Part shown: in pieces, positions 25,625 through 34,298 of the stretch
How the letters are laid out: each line of letters starts with the position of its first letter
Numbering within the stretch: the first letter of the stretch is position 1
DNA from: Streptomyces sp. NBC_00237
GTDB taxonomy: Bacteria > Actinomycetota > Actinomycetes > Streptomycetales > Streptomycetaceae
DNA: 44,432 nt
Reading direction: 5' to 3'
NCBI RefSeq assembly: GCF_026342435.1
Contig: NZ_JAPEMT010000009.1
Coordinates: 1-44,432, forward strand
Position numbers and translations under genes: made by a program
The notes under the pieces: model-generated
Told to the model about the DNA's origin: nothing
What the model saw: only the letters and a program-made list of their open reading frames with translations
The model's database searches: none

Positions 25625-26230
25625 ATGAACACGCTCCGCACCGCACTTGCCACCGCAGCCGCTGCCGCACTGGGCCTCGCGGCCCTCGCCACAGCCCCGG
25701 CGCAGGCCGCTGCCCAGCCCGCCTTCCTCGCCGCCTCCCAGATGCCGCCGTCGTCGACGCCGTGGACCGCCACCCAGGTCTTCACCGGCGTCCCGGAGAA
25801 CGGCGGCGTCCTCTGCGCCCCGTACAAGATCCCGGCGCAGAACACCCGTTACCGCGAGTTCAGCACCGAGCTCGACACCAACGGCGTCCAGGTCACCACC
25901 GTCGCCCGTACCGAGGCCGATGCCGTGAAGCTGGTCGACACCCTCCGCGGGGCCCTCGCCGGCTGCGGCCCCCTGCTGGAGCAGCAGAACCCGGGCCTGC
26001 AGGCCGTCAGCGCCTCCCACGGCAAGCTCGCCGTCGAGGAGGGCGCCTGGGTCTACAGCCTGGACACCGCCGACCCGCAGATCGGCATCTCCGACATTCA
26101 CCTGTTCTCCGTCGGCCGCGACGGCCGCACCGTCACCCTCGTCCGCTGGGGCCAGATGGGCGACCTCAAGGACGCCCCGCTGACCGCCTTCCGCACCACG
26201 ACGAAGACCGCCGTCAACAAGCTCCACTGA
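25625..26230 (+). CDS. Secreted sensor-domain-like protein, 201 aa
   Basis: The ATG opens a Sec signal peptide (MNTLRTALATAAAAALGLAA, then APAQAAA). The mature domain contains WTATQVFTGVPENGGVLCAP, FSTELDTNGVQVTTVARTEA, GALAGCGPLLEQQNPGL and RTVTLVRWGQMGDLKDAPLT. The pattern, with two cysteines and the RWGQMGD-like strand, resembles PknH-type extracellular sensor domains found as free secreted proteins in Streptomyces. No catalytic motif is seen. It is transcribed away from the membrane-anchored regulator and is followed by a strong terminator, so it forms a single-gene unit. Binding of a cell-envelope ligand is inferred. Confidence 0.82.
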   Translation: MNTLRTALATAAAAALGLAALATAPAQAAAQPAFLAASQMPPSSTPWTATQVFTGVPENGGVLCAPYKIPAQNTRYREFSTELDTNGVQVTTVARTEADAVKLVDTLRGALAGCGPLLEQQNPGLQAVSASHGKLAVEEGAWVYSLDTADPQIGISDIHLFSVGRDGRTVTLVRWGQMGDLKDAPLTAFRTTTKTAVNKLH

Positions 26231-26261
26231 TCCGGGGCTCCCCCGAGGGCTGACCACAGCT

Positions 26262-26300
26262 CGGCAGCGGCGCGGCCGGAACCCGGGCGCGCCGCTGCCG
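26262..26300 (+). terminator. Strong hairpin terminator
   Basis: CGGCAGCGGCGCG at 26262-26274 pairs perfectly with CGCGCCGCTGCCG at 26288-26300, 32 bases after the stop of the secreted-protein gene. Confidence 0.75.
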
Positions 26301-26308
26301 TGCCCACC

Positions 26309-26396
26309 TGCTCCGCCGGCGGCGACCATTTCCTGGCCTTCACCAGCATCGCCCGCACCCTCATCTGCTACCGCAGACTCATTCCGAGTACGACAT
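26309..26396 (+). pseudogene. C-terminal scrap of an IS5-type transposase
   Basis: The frame reads GGDHFLAFTSIARTLICYRR then LIPSTT and a TAA stop. DHFLAFTSIA-TLICYRRL is the characteristic end of a group of Streptomyces DDE transposases. Everything upstream has been lost. Confidence 0.65.
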
Positions 26397-26411
26397 AAGC
26401 GACCACATCTG

Positions 26412-27203
26412 ATGGCCACCCCGATCCGCACCGTTCTCGGCACGAACGGCGACCCGCTCGCCGAGGCCATCGAGCTCACCAAACGGCTCAAACTCCCGCA
26501 CATCCGCCGCTCGTTGACCGACATCATCCCCACCGCGAAAGCCCAACGCTGGGATCCGGCCGAGGTCGTCCGCGTCCTTCTTTCGGAGGAGGCCGCCGAC
26601 CGCGACCGGGCCAACCTGCACACCCGCCGCAAGCGGGCCGAGTTCCCCACGGGCAAGACCTTCGGCGACTGGCACGAGTCCACGTCCTCCATACCTGGGG
26701 CCACCCAGGACGCCCTGAAGAGCCTGGAATGGGTCGGCCGACGGGAGAGTCTTTGTATTTGTGGACCGTCAGGGACGGGAAAGTCGCACTTCACCGAGGC
26801 TCTCGGACAGACCGCGGTCGAGGCCGGCCTGGCCGTCGCCTGGTTCACCATCGAGGACTTGGGGATGCTGGTCCGCCGGCACCGCGCGGACGACTCCATC
26901 GCCCGGGCCCTTGCGAAGATCGTCCGCTCGGACCTGATCATCGTCGACGACATTGGCCTGCTGCCTGTCTCCGAGGACGCCGCCGAGGGCTTCTACCGCC
27001 TGGCCGACGCCGCCTACGAACGGCGCTCGATCGCCGTCTCCAGCAACCTCCATCCCTCCGGATTCGACGAGATCATGCCCACGACCCTGGCCACCGCGAC
27101 CGTCGACCGACTCCTTCATCACGCCCACGTCACCGTCACTCAGGGTGATTCGTTCAGGTTCACCGAGGCCACCACCGGAAAGGGAGTGAAGCCCTCCGGC
27201 TGA
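26412..27203 (+). CDS. istB: IstB-like ATPase of an IS21-type element, orphan
   Basis: The 263-residue protein has the IstB layout. A helical N-terminus (AIELTKRLKLPHIRRSLTDI) is followed by Walker A GPSGTGKS (residues 118-125), Walker B DLIIVDDIG (about 174-182), and the sensor stretch RRSIAVSSNLHPSGF. IstB helps the IstA transposase select targets and assemble complexes. The istA gene that should precede and overlap it is absent; a fragment of another transposase lies there instead. The 200 bases after it (27204-27403) resemble an IS21 right end. The gene is open and full length but has lost its partner. Confidence 0.9.
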   Translation: MATPIRTVLGTNGDPLAEAIELTKRLKLPHIRRSLTDIIPTAKAQRWDPAEVVRVLLSEEAADRDRANLHTRRKRAEFPTGKTFGDWHESTSSIPGATQDALKSLEWVGRRESLCICGPSGTGKSHFTEALGQTAVEAGLAVAWFTIEDLGMLVRRHRADDSIARALAKIVRSDLIIVDDIGLLPVSEDAAEGFYRLADAAYERRSIAVSSNLHPSGFDEIMPTTLATATVDRLLHHAHVTVTQGDSFRFTEATTGKGVKPSG

Positions 27204-27403
27204 TCCACACCAACCTATGGCGGGGAAATCTCGTGACCGCCAGCGGGAACCCAAGACCCGCCGCCAGTGCGGAGAACACTTGGCCGCCCACGGGGAACTA
27301 CGAGGCCGTTGATAGAGCACCGAGGTGGCGTCCGCGTGTCTGTCGCCTTCTGGAGGGTGAAATTCCGCCTTGAGGCGCTTGGTCGGCGTGGCAGAATCGC
27401 GCG

Positions 27404-28777
27404 GTGATCGTTGACTTGGCTCCTCGCTTCCTGACCTGGGACGACGTGGACCCCGCCCGCCAGCCGTTCGACAGCGGGTCCGTAGCGCAGACGGTGCGCT
27501 CGCTCGGGCCGGCCCAGTGCGTTCCCCTGCGCTCCGACGAATCGACAGCAGATTCCTGGAGCGAGGAGAAGGCCCGGTCTTGGGCGGATGCCATGTCGTA
27601 CGCCCTCGTCCAACGCTACGGCCGGTGGGCTGTCGGGTGGCGCTGGGCGCACGACGAGGGCGACTTCGACGGCGGTCCGGTAGGGAGCTGGTGCTGCCCG
27701 CAGGACTCGATCACTACCCCTGAAGAGACGCTGGCCCGGGTGGAGGCGGCCCTGTGCGAGTGGCGTGAGTGGCTGGAGCATCTCGCCGGCTGGTTCGATG
27801 CGTACGCACTAGACCTGAACCTCGTCACCGACCAGCGGATCCTGTGGGAGCGAGCGGCACGGAACCTCATCCTGCAGGTCGCCGACCGCACCGGATCCGG
27901 CAGCGGCTGGCACAGCCACTGCCGCCAGGTCCTCACCTGGTTTCTCGACCGGTGGCGTATCGCACCAGACGCGGCCCTGGGCTTGGTCGACAAGGCCATC
28001 GGCGGACGCTTCCACAGCTGGACCAGTCCAGACATCGAGGTGGTCGACGAAGTCGCGGAGCAACTCGCCCGCTCTCTGCGACCTGGGGATGCCGGCCCCC
28101 GCAGGGCCATCCCTCGTCACGACCACTTGGAGCGCTGGCTCGCGGTCCGCGCCTCGGTGCCGTGGGACGAGATACCGGACGGTGATGCTGGCGGGCCGGT
28201 GGTGCCCCTCCGCGACGGGGCGGTGGAAGACATCCGGGCTTTCGACGGTGCCATCGATCCTGCCCGTGCCAGAGGGCTGCTCAGCGCCCTGGAACTGGTC
28301 CGGGCCGACGCAGCACGCGGAGCACGGCTCGACTTCGCCCTGCTCAGCAGATGGCAGCAGCACATCCTCGGCACACCTGGTCCCCCGCCGTTCCGCACCG
28401 CGCCGGCCTTCGCCAAAGGCGGCGAGGAGCGCTACGGCATCGGACCGGATACGCCTACCCTCTTCGAAGCCAGCCTGGCCGAAGGCACACCCGGCGTCGG
28501 CCGCTCTCTCGGCCTGACGGCCCGCGCTGCTCGCGCCTACCTCGACGTCTGCTTCTTCCATCCCTTCGACGACGGCAACGCCCGCTCTGCGTTCCTCACG
28601 CTCATCTTCGTCCTGGCCCGTGAAGGCATCGCCCTCGATGGCGTTGGCCTGCTGCGCCGCGTCACCTTCGAAGCAGACGACCGTCAGGACCCACTCATCC
28701 TCGGCCGGTACATCAATATCCACCTGACGGAGACCCGGCGCAGCGTCGCCGAATCGAACAGCTCGGCATCCGAATAG
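27404..28777 (+). CDS. Fic-domain protein
   Basis: The 457-residue protein has a long N-terminal region (PRFLTWDDVDPARQPFDSGS) and a C-terminal Fic domain. The motif HPFDDGNARSAF (His at about residue 386) lies in the sequence CFFHPFDDGNARSAFLTLIF. Fic enzymes transfer AMP or other phosphate-containing groups to proteins. The consensus HPFxxGNGRxxR is altered here: Gly is replaced by Ala and the last Arg by Phe, so nucleotide handling may differ. No inhibitory (S/T)xxxE(G/N) helix is obvious by eye, and no antitoxin gene is adjacent. The GTG start lacks a clear ribosome binding site. Whether it acts as toxin, AMP transferase or otherwise is open. Confidence 0.85.
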   Translation: MIVDLAPRFLTWDDVDPARQPFDSGSVAQTVRSLGPAQCVPLRSDESTADSWSEEKARSWADAMSYALVQRYGRWAVGWRWAHDEGDFDGGPVGSWCCPQDSITTPEETLARVEAALCEWREWLEHLAGWFDAYALDLNLVTDQRILWERAARNLILQVADRTGSGSGWHSHCRQVLTWFLDRWRIAPDAALGLVDKAIGGRFHSWTSPDIEVVDEVAEQLARSLRPGDAGPRRAIPRHDHLERWLAVRASVPWDEIPDGDAGGPVVPLRDGAVEDIRAFDGAIDPARARGLLSALELVRADAARGARLDFALLSRWQQHILGTPGPPPFRTAPAFAKGGEERYGIGPDTPTLFEASLAEGTPGVGRSLGLTARAARAYLDVCFFHPFDDGNARSAFLTLIFVLAREGIALDGVGLLRRVTFEADDRQDPLILGRYINIHLTETRRSVAESNSSASE

Positions 28778-29023
28778 GCGCCCGGGGCGGCCACGGCCGA
28801 CAGCTCCGGCGCTCAGTTGCAGACCTGCGGCTTCGTCGTGGAAGCCACCCGCTCCGTGCTGCGATTCGCCGACAACGCGTCAAAGTCCTCGCCACCCGCG
28901 CGTCACATCGGCCCTTGAACTGCGGTGGTCCGGGCGGGCTTCGCCAACCACCACCCAAAGTCTCAGCCCGGTGCCGCAGGGAACCCCACGGGACCGCTCC
29001 GGCTGTTCGCGGATGCTGCTGGA

Positions 29024-29122
29024 TCAGTCCCAGCGGCTGTCGAGGGCGAGGCCCCAGCCCGCGTCCCGGCGGCGCCACTTGATGTCCTCGTGCAGCTCCC
29101 CGTTCGGGTCCGTGCGCGTCAT
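29024..29122 (-). CDS. Tiny protein, AGWGxAxDSRWD family, member 1 (32 aa)
   Basis: The ATG at 29122 is preceded by GGGGCGGGGAACCCG. The product is MTRTDPNGELHEDIKW, then RRRDAGWGLALDSRWD. A paralogue lies at 37863-37994: both share DPN..L...DIKW, AGWG.A.DSRWD and the stop. The two genes also share upstream DNA, CGCAGC(A)ACGATCACGAGC and TACGC. Conservation of the coding frame and the upstream region in two separate places argues that these are real genes. The family is not known to me. No membrane segment or signal is present. It directly abuts the DCC gene running the other way. Confidence 0.65.
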   Translation of the reverse strand: MTRTDPNGELHEDIKWRRRDAGWGLALDSRWD

Positions 29123-29212
29123 CGGGTTCCCCGCCCCTTGGTGTGCTGCAGAGCGCAGCAACGATCACGAGCGTACGCCCGCACCCTCCTCGCGGGCCTC
29201 CACCCGGCCCAC

Positions 29213-29673
29213 TCTGCTGTTCGACGAAGACTGCGGGTTCTGCACCCGCGTCATCGACGCCGCCCAACGGCATCTGAAGCCTCGCGTCACCATCAGCGCC
29301 TGGCAATTCACCGACCTGCCAGCCCTCGGCGTCACCCCGGAACAAACAGACCGCGAAGTCGTATGGATGGACTCCCGCAACAGGCCACACCTCCGGAGCC
29401 GCACAGGCCATCGCCCCACTGCGCCGCCAGGGCCCGGCGCCCTGGCGGGCCCTGGGTCTCCTCAGGCAGCGAACCCCCGCCCGCCAACTGGCACACCTCG
29501 TCTACCGGGCAGTCGCCCGCAACCGCCACCGCATGCCCGGAGGCACACCGGCCTGCGCCATACCCGCCCCCTCCCGGAGAAGCTCCCCCGCCCCAGCCCT
29601 AACACGCCGCCCCGCACCCCTCGGAAGTACCGGGCAGCGGGCACCGGGACTGAAGCCTCCGCGCGGACCGTGA
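29213..29673 (+). pseudogene. DCC-family (DUF393) thiol-disulfide oxidoreductase-like, frameshifted
   Basis: The first part, LLFDEDCGFCTRVIDAAQRH, VTISAWQFTDLPALGVTPEQ, REVVWMDS, matches DCC family proteins. DxxCxxC is the signature. One extra base near 29381-29388 breaks the frame. The shifted frame continues HTSGAAQAIAPLRRQGPAPW, RALGLLRQRTPARQLAHLVY, RAVARNRHRMPGGTPACAIP, the expected second half, with TGA at 29671-29673. No start codon with a ribosome binding site is found close upstream, so the 5' end may also be altered. Expected role: redox reactions of unknown substrate. Confidence 0.82.
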
Positions 29674-29729
29674 CCCAGCCAGCAGGCAGGCCGTTGAAGT
29701 GGGCAGTGCTCAAGCACTACCTCCATCAG

Positions 29730-29766
29730 AAGGCCCCCGGTGAACGTGCACACCCCCGGGGGCCTT
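29730..29766. terminator. Bidirectional-type hairpin terminator
   Basis: AAGGCCCCCGG at 29730-29740 pairs with CCGGGGGCCTT at 29756-29766 (11 bp, perfect). It follows the DCC gene. The stretch 29767-30240 beyond it has no gene I can support; weak frames at 29805-30080 (minus) and 30104-30263 (plus, VDVKLGMVLDNIRERADKLS) lack corroboration. Confidence 0.7.
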
Positions 29767-30240
29767 CCGGTCCTGGCGCACCGAGGAGTACCTCGGGCCG
29801 GGCGTCAGGAATTCCTCGTCATCGGTCGACGGCGTGAAGGCTCACAGCCTGGCCGGTCTACTCCAGGGCTGCAGTTCCTGGGTGAGCCGGTGGTGTCACT
29901 CCGTACGCCTCGGCACATGCGCGGCGGGGGCCGTTCCAGGACGGCCACCTGGTCGGTCACGCGGAAGGCAAGGACCTGCACGGCGTGATCCGCTCCAGGG
30001 CCTGCCAGGCCGGGGGCCCAGTGCGGGGCACGTCGAGCAGGTGGAGTCGTACGGCGGGTCGCGGGTCGGGAAGCGTTCACCGCGGCACAGGCGACCTTGC
30101 CGTGGTGGACGTGAAGCTGGGGATGGTCCTAGACAACATCCGCGAGCGCGCCGACAAGCTCAGCGGTGGACAACGGCGAAGACGGCGACGCGATGAGTAC
30201 CAGAGCTGGCCCGTGCTCGATCGCAGGACCGCTGCCCGGT

Positions 30241-30918
30241 TCAGGCGGTCGACAAGTCCGTAATGACGCCCTTGGTGCTGACACTGAGGTGTACGGGCGC
30301 CTCTTCGTCAGCAGGGATGCACCGGCCAGTGGGCTGGAGATCGTGTTCGTCGAACGGCTCCAGCCTGTCCCGCCCCCGGGGCATCACCTGGTAGAACCAG
30401 TTCCGGAGCAGCGGGTCGGGCTGGCCGGAGTCGTACGAGGGGTAGTGCACGACGGCTTCGGATGCGACCAGGTCTTCGGCCCGGGCATCGGCGCAGTCCC
30501 GGATCACCACGATGTCCCCGCGCTGGAACGCAGGTGCGGTGGCGGCTTCCTCTTCGCCCATCTGAGCTCCGTAGACCGCGGGGTGCAGGAAGACGGCACC
30601 CTTGTGGTGGGGGCGTTCCCAGTCCTGCCACATCCCGTCCACGTCCTGGGTGCAGCCCAGGGAGTGGAGGCAGTCCGTGGTGGACAGCACGGGGGTCAGG
30701 AGGACGGAGAACTCCAGCATCTCCGGGGTCCGCCAGTACGGCCCGTTCGAGGTGACCTGTACCTCACCGTGCGGCGCGAGCACCGCAGCCAGTGCCTGGG
30801 CGAGTGCCGGGCCGTCTTCTACGGGGGCCTGAACCCAGAGACTGATCCAGATACGGCGATAGGGGGCAAGAGGCACTACACAGTCACATTCTTCGTCGCC
30901 AGAGGGGGCGTTCAGCAT
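30241..30918 (-). CDS. Hypothetical protein, 225 aa
   Basis: The ATG follows GAGGGAAT. The protein reads PYRRIWISLWVQAPVEDGPA, LAQALAAVLAPHGEVQVTSN, TPEMLEFSVLLTPVLSTTDC, then FQRGDIVVIRDCADARAEDL and ENWFYQVMPRG-like NWFYQVMPRGRDRLEPFDEH. It is soluble and has no signal or membrane segment. I do not recognise a family, though its alternating strands suggest an alpha/beta domain of the kind seen in Streptomyces immunity-like or SMI1-type proteins. No polymorphic-toxin gene lies beside it. The 472 bases upstream (30919-31390) contain no supported gene. Confidence 0.7.
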   Translation of the reverse strand: MLNAPSGDEECDCVVPLAPYRRIWISLWVQAPVEDGPALAQALAAVLAPHGEVQVTSNGPYWRTPEMLEFSVLLTPVLSTTDCLHSLGCTQDVDGMWQDWERPHHKGAVFLHPAVYGAQMGEEEAATAPAFQRGDIVVIRDCADARAEDLVASEAVVHYPSYDSGQPDPLLRNWFYQVMPRGRDRLEPFDEHDLQPTGRCIPADEEAPVHLSVSTKGVITDLSTA

Positions 30919-31390
30919 ATTCCCTCATCCTGCGGCTGCCGGATCCTGCAGAAGACGGCGTGCGGAGACGCGCATGCGCGCCACTGAGCCGGTGGACCCG
31001 GCGGCGGACGACGAACATCCGCTGCGGCTCTCCCCTCGCTGCATCAGCACTTGACGCTCCGGGAGAGTGCGCGTGTGCGGTGGAAGGCCGATCCTGGCAG
31101 TGGTACGGCGACCGGGTCGGCGATGGGAAATCGTTCGTCGCGGGGAGGTGAGCGTCGCGGGGAGGCGAGTGACTTCCAGAAAGTGTGGTGGTCCGCACGA
31201 ACAGCCTGGGCAGGGGCCCCTGCCCGGTGCCCAACCGCTGACCAGGCAGTTGGCCCTCGCAGATGCCTGCTGTTGACTCACGGCAGGGAGCAGGCACCCG
31301 GCTCGTGCATCGAATCGGACCTTTCAGGAAGGCCGTCAGGACGACCCCCGTGAACGGGTTGACCGGGGACTCGATGGGGCTGGCGACCGG

Positions 31391-31465
31391 GCAGGGTGAC
31401 CGGATTCGAACCGGCGTCCTCGCAGTTCTGGAGACCGCGCGCGTCTACCTCTGCGCTACACCCCG
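31391..31465 (-). tRNA. tRNA-Trp-like gene (anticodon CCA)
   Basis: On the minus strand the sequence folds as a cloverleaf. The acceptor CGGGGTG pairs with CACCCTG, and TA links to a GCGC D-stem with GG in its loop. The anticodon stem GCGGT/ACTGC encloses CTCCAGA, giving anticodon CCA (Trp). The T-arm is GCCGG-TTCGAAT-CCGGT. CCA is not encoded at the 3' end, as is usual in Streptomyces. The body differs from the tRNA-Trp I know for actinobacteria, and it stands alone in accessory DNA, so it is either an extra isoacceptor or a decaying copy. A plus-strand tail at 31466-31550 looks vaguely tRNA-like but does not fold well. Confidence 0.7.
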
Positions 31466-31759
31466 CCTGAGAAACCAGGTTAGTTGGCAGCCAGGGATTC
31501 CCAAGCTGGGGGTGGAGTGTCTCTACCGCTAAGCGGCTTGGGTGAAGCTGAACGCTGATCCTTCTCGGCCTCCGCGCCCTCGACCGAGCGCGCCGCCCAA
31601 CCGGGGCCCTGGCGCCGGGGGTGTCACAGCCACAGGAACAAGAAGATCGCCCAGGGCAAGCACCACACTCAGGCTCTGCTCTGCCTTGCCCGCCGCCGGG
31701 CCGACGTCCTCTTCGCCATGCTCCGAGACGGAACCTTCTACGAACCTCAACCCGTCAAG

Positions 31760-32083
31760 TCAGGCTGAATCGCCGAGAATCCGCCTTGCTTCGACCCACA
31801 GCCGCTCGAACTCCTCCGCGGAGATCTCGCCCGCCTGCGGCTGGCCCTGCCAGCCGTCCATAGGACCTTCGGCGAGAACGCCGTACTGCCGTTCATAGCA
31901 GCACATCGCCGCGAGATCGGCATGATCACGCAAGTGCAGCACCTCCTCCAGAGAGGCCGCCACCACCGGACGCGAGTCCTGCCCCCGGACCTCAACCTGC
32001 CGCGCGGCCCAGCCCTCGTCATCGGCCTCGAAATACAGCCACAGATCTTCGTCCTCGTAGTAGGTCCGGAACCAAGTCGCCAT
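31760..32083 (-). CDS. Hypothetical acidic protein, 107 aa
   Basis: From the ATG at 32083 the product is MATWFRTYYEDEDLWLYFEA, DDEGWAARQVEVRGQDSRPV, VAASLEEVLHLRDHADLAAM, ending EISAEEFERLWVEARRILGD. It is strongly acidic, with a beta-rich start and a helical end. The WLYFE.DDEGWA.RQVE core is a pattern I have seen in short Streptomyces proteins of unknown function. A weak AGGATT lies upstream. No family assigned. Confidence 0.7.
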   Translation of the reverse strand: MATWFRTYYEDEDLWLYFEADDEGWAARQVEVRGQDSRPVVAASLEEVLHLRDHADLAAMCCYERQYGVLAEGPMDGWQGQPQAGEISAEEFERLWVEARRILGDSA

Positions 32084-32342
32084 GCCGCAATCCTGACCCA
32101 CCGCCTTGACCAAACAGATAGGGGAGCCCCCCACGCCGCAAGCCGACACACTTCCCTCCCCGCGTGACGCGGCCCGGCCGGGAACAGCCCTCCACGGCCA
32201 GGAGGTCCAGACGGAAGGCAGGGAGCGTGGCGCCGGGGTCCCGTGCGGTACGAAGCGGCGACGGTCCGGCAGCGTCCGGGGCCGGAGTACCGCAGGAGGG
32301 GCGGCAGGTCTGCGGGCCTGGCCACGAGCGAAGGAGATCTGA

Positions 32343-32483
32343 GTGCTGAAGCTGATGGGACGGGTAGAGGACGGTCTGCCGGTGCGGGAGTCGACCACGT
32401 ACGCCGTGCTCTCGGAGCCGGACCTCGCGGGCGTCCTCTACGTGCCGACACTGACGGTCACGCACACGGATGAAGACGGGTAG
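32343..32483 (+). CDS. Small protein (46 aa), first gene of a coupled pair
   Basis: A GTG preceded by GAAGGAGATCTGA, an excellent ribosome binding site, opens MLKLMGRVEDGLPVRESTTY, AVLSEPDLAGVLYVPTLTVT, HTDEDG. The stop TAG overlaps the next gene's GTG (TAGTG), so the two are translationally coupled. The composition is beta-rich and acidic at the end. No family recognised; the size and coupling suggest a partner or antitoxin-like role for the downstream protein, but nothing in the sequence proves it. Confidence 0.65.
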   Translation: MLKLMGRVEDGLPVRESTTYAVLSEPDLAGVLYVPTLTVTHTDEDG

Positions 32484-32791
32484 TGGCCGACTCCAGCATG
32501 CTGCTCAGCCGCCTTCGCGAGCTGGGCTGGGCACCCGTGACCGAAGTCGCCGACTGGTCGGCGCCCTGCCCCGGCTGGGACGCCGTGCTCACCGGAGAGC
32601 GCTTCACCGTGACTCAACCCGACCAGGCCGCTTGGTACGACGGGAGTCTGCCGACCAGTCCGGCCTGGCGGGCGGCAGTGCAGCGGTCGGGGCTGCTGCA
32701 GCACTTCACCGCCGACCACAACGATCTCGACTCCGTACGCGAGGACATCGTCACAGGACGGGCCCTGGCTCTGGTCTCGTCCTGTCGTTGA
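32483..32791 (+). CDS. Hypothetical protein (102 aa), second gene of a coupled pair
   Basis: The GTG shares a base with the stop of the 46-aa gene. The protein reads VADSSMLLSRLRELGWAPVT, EVADWSAPCPGWDAVLTGER, FTVTQPDQAAWYDGSLPTSP, HFTADHNDLDSVREDIVTGR. It is soluble and mixed alpha/beta. I do not recognise the family. Transcription of both genes from the region around 32280-32340 is likely. The following 495 bases (32792-33286) carry no supported gene. Confidence 0.65.
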   Translation: MADSSMLLSRLRELGWAPVTEVADWSAPCPGWDAVLTGERFTVTQPDQAAWYDGSLPTSPAWRAAVQRSGLLQHFTADHNDLDSVREDIVTGRALALVSSCR

Positions 32792-33286
32792 CGCAGAGGA
32801 AGCGCTTCACGGCCCGACGGGCCCCAAGTGGCTCATATCCCGAAGTGCCCCTCAGCCCGGGAGACGATTGTCCGGGCCAGCCGGGTCAGGTCCGGCACCG
32901 GCCGGCCCCGGTCTGCCGTCACCGGATCAACCGGGCACGCACCACGCCGGTACCGCCGGGCAGGGTCACCTCCACGGCAGGCAGTGCGGAGCGGGCTGTC
33001 CCGTCTCGAGTGATCTGGTTCACGGCCGGGGTGGGTGACCTGCGGCGATCAGATCAATGGAGACGCCGGACGGCAGAAATCTCAGTTGCTCTGGTCCTCG
33101 GCGAATGGATAGTGGGTGTTGTCTCAGTCGATCTGGTCCGGCTCCACTGTTTCGAAGGGATGGCCATGCCTGAATGGTCAGCCATGTCTGGATAATTCGT
33201 GAGAATCACCGACCGGTTCCCAGCCCCGTCCCGCACAACTGCGGCCTCGACGCGCACGACACCCGATGGGCACGGCGAAGGATTCT

Positions 33287-34141
33287 GTGAACAAGACCGA
33301 TCTCATGGCGAAGGCGCCGTCGATCGCAGCCGCCATGGCCGCCGCCGACGTGAGCCCCGACATCCAACTGGCCCAGACCCACTACCGTGCGGCACTCGTC
33401 TCCGGCTGGGGCATCCCGGCCGGAGCGTCGGTCCTGGAAGTAGGCTGCGGGCAGGGTGACATGACAGCCGTCCTCGCCGAGGCCGTCGGCCCGCAGGGTC
33501 GGGTGGTCGCCGTCGACATCGCGGATCCGTCGTACGGCGCCCCGATCACCTTGGGGCAGTCGGCAGAGCACCTCAAGGCGACATCGCTGGGCTCCCGCAT
33601 CGACTTCCGCTTCAGTCTGGACATCCTTGACGAGGCGGTTGCCTTCCCCTGCGGCGAGTTCGACTACGCCGTCCTGGCACACTGCTCCTGGTACTTCGCC
33701 TCCCTGGACCAGCTGCGGGAGAATCTCGCGCGGGTCCGCCGCTGGGCACGGACCCTGTGCTTCACCGAATGGGACCTGTCACCCCGTTCGGCCGACCAGC
33801 TGCCCCACCTGCTGGCCGTCCTGATACAGGGCCAGATCGAGGCGAGCGGGTCGCGGAGCGAAGGCAATGTGCGCACGCCGTTCTCGCACGAAAGCCTGCT
33901 CCGGATCCTTCCGGCGACAGGCTGGGACCCCGCCCCGGGGCAGGCCGTGGACACAACCGCCCTCCAGGACGGCGACTGGGAGGTGGACGCCTGCCTGGCA
34001 CTGCTCGACGACGTCGACCGGATGGCCAAGCTGTCTCAGGCGGTACGGAACCTGGTGCAAAGCCAGGCGGATGTGCTCCGGTCCCTGGCCAAGGACCGCG
34101 GCAACACGCCGCTGCCGGCCTACTCGCTGACCGCCTGCTGA
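33287..34141 (+). CDS. Class I SAM-dependent methyltransferase
   Basis: The 284-residue enzyme has motif I VLEVGCGQGDMTAVLAEAVG, followed by VVAVDIADPSYG (acidic end of strand 2), FDYAVLAHCSWYFASLDQLR (motif IV-V) and RTLCFTEWDLSPRS (post-motif strand). These define the Rossmann methyltransferase fold using S-adenosylmethionine. The substrate is unknown; the C-terminal helices are long. I prefer the GTG at 33287, with GAAGGA just upstream, over the ATG 21 bases earlier. It stands alone, with no biosynthetic neighbours. An 18-base inverted match (GTCTCAGTCGAYCTGGYCC) lies at 33119-33137 and 34282-34300 on either side. Confidence 0.88.
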   Translation: MNKTDLMAKAPSIAAAMAAADVSPDIQLAQTHYRAALVSGWGIPAGASVLEVGCGQGDMTAVLAEAVGPQGRVVAVDIADPSYGAPITLGQSAEHLKATSLGSRIDFRFSLDILDEAVAFPCGEFDYAVLAHCSWYFASLDQLRENLARVRRWARTLCFTEWDLSPRSADQLPHLLAVLIQGQIEASGSRSEGNVRTPFSHESLLRILPATGWDPAPGQAVDTTALQDGDWEVDACLALLDDVDRMAKLSQAVRNLVQSQADVLRSLAKDRGNTPLPAYSLTAC

Positions 34142-34298
34142 GCGGACCGGGACACCGGTCCGGGGCCACGACCCGCCCGACCGGCACGGCACGCTCGCTG
34201 TAGCAACGTGTATCCGGTAGCCCCCGACGGACCAATCCAATTGAGAAAGCGAGTGATCGAACAAGATCATTTGAGATCAGGGCCAGGTCGACTGAGAC

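Noticed and set aside
24204..25628. Plus-strand frame of 474 codons
   Set aside because: It is antisense to the XRE membrane regulator; the Gly/Arg repeats mirror that gene's Pro/Ala linker.
25406..26953. Minus-strand frame of 515 codons
   Set aside because: It covers the secreted-protein gene and istB in antisense and has no recognisable content.
31466..31550. Second tRNA-like sequence beside the tRNA-Trp-like gene
   Set aside because: A D-loop-like GGTAGAG and a possible T-arm are present, but no acceptor stem or anticodon arm pairs.
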